Assembly: GCA_030430075.1 (NCBI GenBank)
Contig: JAUIGN010000010.1
Span: 124,001 to 188,000, forward strand
Origin: a bacterium
Lineage (GTDB): Bacteria > Planctomycetota > Planctomycetia > Pirellulales > Pirellulaceae
DNA length: 64,000 bases
Direction of reading: 5' to 3'
The notes under the pieces were generated by a model. The model had not been told where the DNA came from. It searched no databases and saw only the letters and a list, made by a program, of their open reading frames with translations. Below are positions 62,020 through 64,000 of this stretch, piece by piece; position 1 is the stretch's first letter; each line of letters opens with the position of its first letter. Position numbers and translations under genes: made by a program.

Positions 62020-64000
62020 CGCCCCGGGGATGGAAATTCCGACTGCGCGTTCACACGGATGGCTGCTTCATGGGGACACTGGTCGACGCAGGCCGGCCTT
62101 TGGCTCGCCAGCGAGCTGCACAGATCACAAACCACCGCTCGCCGCTTGACCATTTCAACCTCCAAATCGAATCGCTCGCCAGCGGTCGCCGTCGCCAATT
62201 CACCGGCTTGCGGCAAGGCGTCCAGTCGCGCCGACAGCACCAGCTGATTATACTTGGGCACGAATTGGCCGCCACCGTCGGGCGGTTCGGGCGGGCTGAC
62301 CTGGACGGCCAGCAGGTTCGACCCGCGGCGCAATTCGCCCGCGTCGAGCCGCGCTTGCAGTTCGTCCAACCTGGGTTTCTTTTTCGGGTTGGCGGGCGGT
62401 TCCGCTGAGATCGACCGGCCGTTCAACCAGGCACGAACCTCAAAGCCGGTGGAGCTGATGTGGAGGTGAAACGCGCCGGGGCCGAGTTGCCGGCGAGAGA
62501 GGTGAAACGGGTAGCGAAAGCAGATCGGTTCGGCAGCACTACCCGGCTCGGCCTGCCAGGCGGTCGCACTGTATGAGGCCAGTTGCTCGACGAGGTCGAG
62601 CGTCCACTGGAAGGGGGCCGCACCGGCCGCCCAACCGCGACCCCGGAAGCGGGCAGCTTGCCAGTTGCGACCGGCGACCGCCGAGGCGGGCGCGAACTGC
62701 CACCCGACCGTCTCGTCGGGAATGATCCCCAGATCATGCATCTGAATGGAATCGTAGGGGCATTGGTCGGCGCACAGCTTGCAGCCGATGCACCAGTCCC
62801 GAATCTCGATCTGGCCGTTGTCGCCGCGCTGGATCGAACCGACCGGACAACCGATCATGCAGGCCGGATTGAGGCATTTGCGGCAGGCGGAGGGGATCAG
62901 AAAGCGGTCGAACTTCGGCCCGTCCAGGTAGAGCCGGGAATAGCCGTCGTCATGGGTCTGCTGGCAGGCGCGCACGCAATCGCCGCACCGTGTGCACCGA
63001 TCGAGGTCGATCAAGAGCAGACTCTGTCCCTGCGCCAGTCCCTCGTCGCGGTACGCCTGGGAGTGGGAGAGCGGTTCGTCTTCGCCGGCCGGCCGCAGCT
63101 CGCCTGCGACGATATCGCCGTAGCGTTCCTGCACCAGTTGGTCCACCCGCGCACGCAGCATGTCTGAACTTCCCAGCAACGACTTGAATGCCGCGCCCTC
63201 GATCCGCACCAGTTCCACACGTCCCGGTTTGCGTTTCGAATCATCGGACGGGTGATCGTAGGCGATGCAGGTGGCCTGCCGCGGCGCGTCAAGGACGACC
63301 GCCATTTCGCCAAAGCAATCGCCCCGCGACAGGTAGCTCAGGATGTCCGGCGGTCCTTGATACAGCGTTTGCCGCCGTAACGCAGCGGGGAAGATGGCCC
63401 GCAGCGCGGCGACGCCGGCCACGCGGACTTCCAATTCGGACCACAGCTTTTTGGTGCCGCTCAGGCCTTGCGGAAAGGTGGACCAGACATGGGCCACTTC
63501 GCGCTGCGTTAAAACGGTCGCCACATCAGGTGATGTGACGAAGTCCCGGCGGCGAATCAGCTGATTGATCGCAGAGATCACCAGTTTCCTGGCATCCTCG
63601 GTCTCCTTTCCCGCGGCGATCGATCGGACGGCCGCCTGCACGTGCGGTGCGAACCAATTCCAGACCAGCGCGGCCGGTTTTCCCACCGATGCCGGTGGCG
63701 ACATGCTCAGCGGCATCGGTGCATCTTGATCGTCGGAACCCGGCCGACCTGTGGCGGGCGCAGCCGATCGCTTCGCCTGGCCCGCGCTACCTGTCTTCGC
63801 CCCACCTCGGGCCGCCGCCAGGATGTCGGCCGCAGACTTTCCGGCGGCGGCCGACCGTTTCGGCTTGGTGCGGGCCTCGGATCGGGCCCGATCCTGTGAC
63901 TTGGCACCCGCTTCCGACGGGGTAGCGTCCGCCGGTTTGGCCGGCGGCTTGCTGCCGCGGGCTGCTGCCAGGATATCAGCGACGCTCCCCTTCGATTTCG
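62016..64000 (-). CDS. Cyclic-nucleotide-binding / multi-[4Fe-4S] protein, N-terminus outside window
   Basis: The frame stays open to the right edge, so the start lies outside; the ATG at 63716 is internal. About 661 residues are visible. The N-terminal part has two copies of a SVADILAAARG/SAADILAAARG motif (about 63949-63981 and 63808-63840) in a basic, low-complexity region. A Crp-type cyclic nucleotide-binding domain follows (YLSRGDCFGEMAVVLDAPRQ). Then ferredoxin-like Cys clusters: CTRCGDCVRAC, CRKCLNPACMIGCP, CIGCKLCADQCP and, at the C-terminus, CDLCSSL...CVDQCP, as in four-cluster electron-transfer subunits. A carbohydrate-binding-like insertion precedes the last cluster. It is translationally coupled to DUF1501. 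Confidence 0.85.
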   Translation of the reverse strand, partial: KSKGSVADILAAARGSKPPAKPADATPSEAGAKSQDRARSEARTKPKRSAAAGKSAADILAAARGGAKTGSAGQAKRSAAPATGRPGSDDQDAPMPLSMSPPASVGKPAALVWNWFAPHVQAAVRSIAAGKETEDARKLVISAINQLIRRRDFVTSPDVATVLTQREVAHVWSTFPQGLSGTKKLWSELEVRVAGVAALRAIFPAALRRQTLYQGPPDILSYLSRGDCFGEMAVVLDAPRQATCIAYDHPSDDSKRKPGRVELVRIEGAAFKSLLGSSDMLRARVDQLVQERYGDIVAGELRPAGEDEPLSHSQAYRDEGLAQGQSLLLIDLDRCTRCGDCVRACQQTHDDGYSRLYLDGPKFDRFLIPSACRKCLNPACMIGCPVGSIQRGDNGQIEIRDWCIGCKLCADQCPYDSIQMHDLGIIPDETVGWQFAPASAVAGRNWQAARFRGRGWAAGAAPFQWTLDLVEQLASYSATAWQAEPGSAAEPICFRYPFHLSRRQLGPGAFHLHISSTGFEVRAWLNGRSISAEPPANPKKKPRLDELQARLDAGELRRGSNLLAVQVSPPEPPDGGGQFVPKYNQLVLSARLDALPQAGELATATAGERFDLEVEMVKRRAVVCDLCSSLASQRPACVDQCPHEAAIRVNAQSEFPSPGR

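Overview
The window is GC-rich bacterial DNA from a planctomycete, most likely of the Pirellulales type. The evidence is the density of families that are abundant in this phylum: DUF1501 twice, DUF1549/DUF1553, DUF1552, DUF1587/1592/1588/1585, a PVC-type CxxCH haem protein, triple DUF1080, BatA/MoxR/DUF58 genes, and a Ser/Thr kinase with a long C-terminal extension. I found no rRNA, tRNA, CRISPR array, transposase or phage gene.

Layout. (1) 1-19052, minus strand: an operon-like series of a giant PQQ-propeller membrane protein, a toroidal cyclase-like secreted protein, a BatA-like protein, a second membrane vWA-like protein, a DUF4175-like membrane protein, a 1363-residue secreted coiled-coil protein, MoxR ATPase and DUF58 (cut by the window edge). 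Spacing is tight: 6 bp, 10 bp and an ATGA overlap. (2) 19094-20905: a zinc-ribbon/TM/alpha-beta-hydrolase fusion. (3) 21270-28198: a carbohydrate-type secreted set of triple DUF1080, two propeller-type proteins and a divergent sialidase-like protein. (4) 28356-32546: a DUF1592-family/DUF1552 pair. (5) 32826-39306: a small PH/GRAM-like protein, then a GntR/FadR-type regulator followed by a DUF1549/DUF1553 cytochrome and a DUF1501 protein. (6) 39693-42339: a TPR-like secreted protein and a probable di-haem cytochrome b. (7) 42876-48091: a sigma-like/kinase fusion and a beta-barrel-like outer-membrane candidate. (8) 48346-53744: moeA, a pabA/trpG amidotransferase, a methyltransferase with a regulatory domain, and a DegT aminotransferase. 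(9) 53979-59708: an operon of SGNH-like protein, PVC haem protein and membrane C39-like peptidase. (10) 59933-64000: a His-rich secreted peptide, then a DUF1501 gene overlapping the end of a cyclic-nucleotide-binding/multi-[4Fe-4S] protein that runs off the right edge.

The most striking non-coding signal is a 49-bp element present in four nearly identical copies (39421, 48235, 60310 on plus; 52333 inverted). Each lies between the 3' ends of two convergent genes; one of the five convergent junctions lacks it. The element can fold into two hairpins and has undergone a different local tandem expansion at each site. Four unrelated short tandem arrays (units of 13, 14, 16 and 17 bp) lie in other intergenic gaps or beside the element.

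Functional reading: most proteins are exported (Sec or Tat) and concern envelope assembly, extracellular polysaccharide handling and c-type or iron-sulfur electron transfer. Functions for the DUF families are inferred from family knowledge and context, not shown by the sequence alone.
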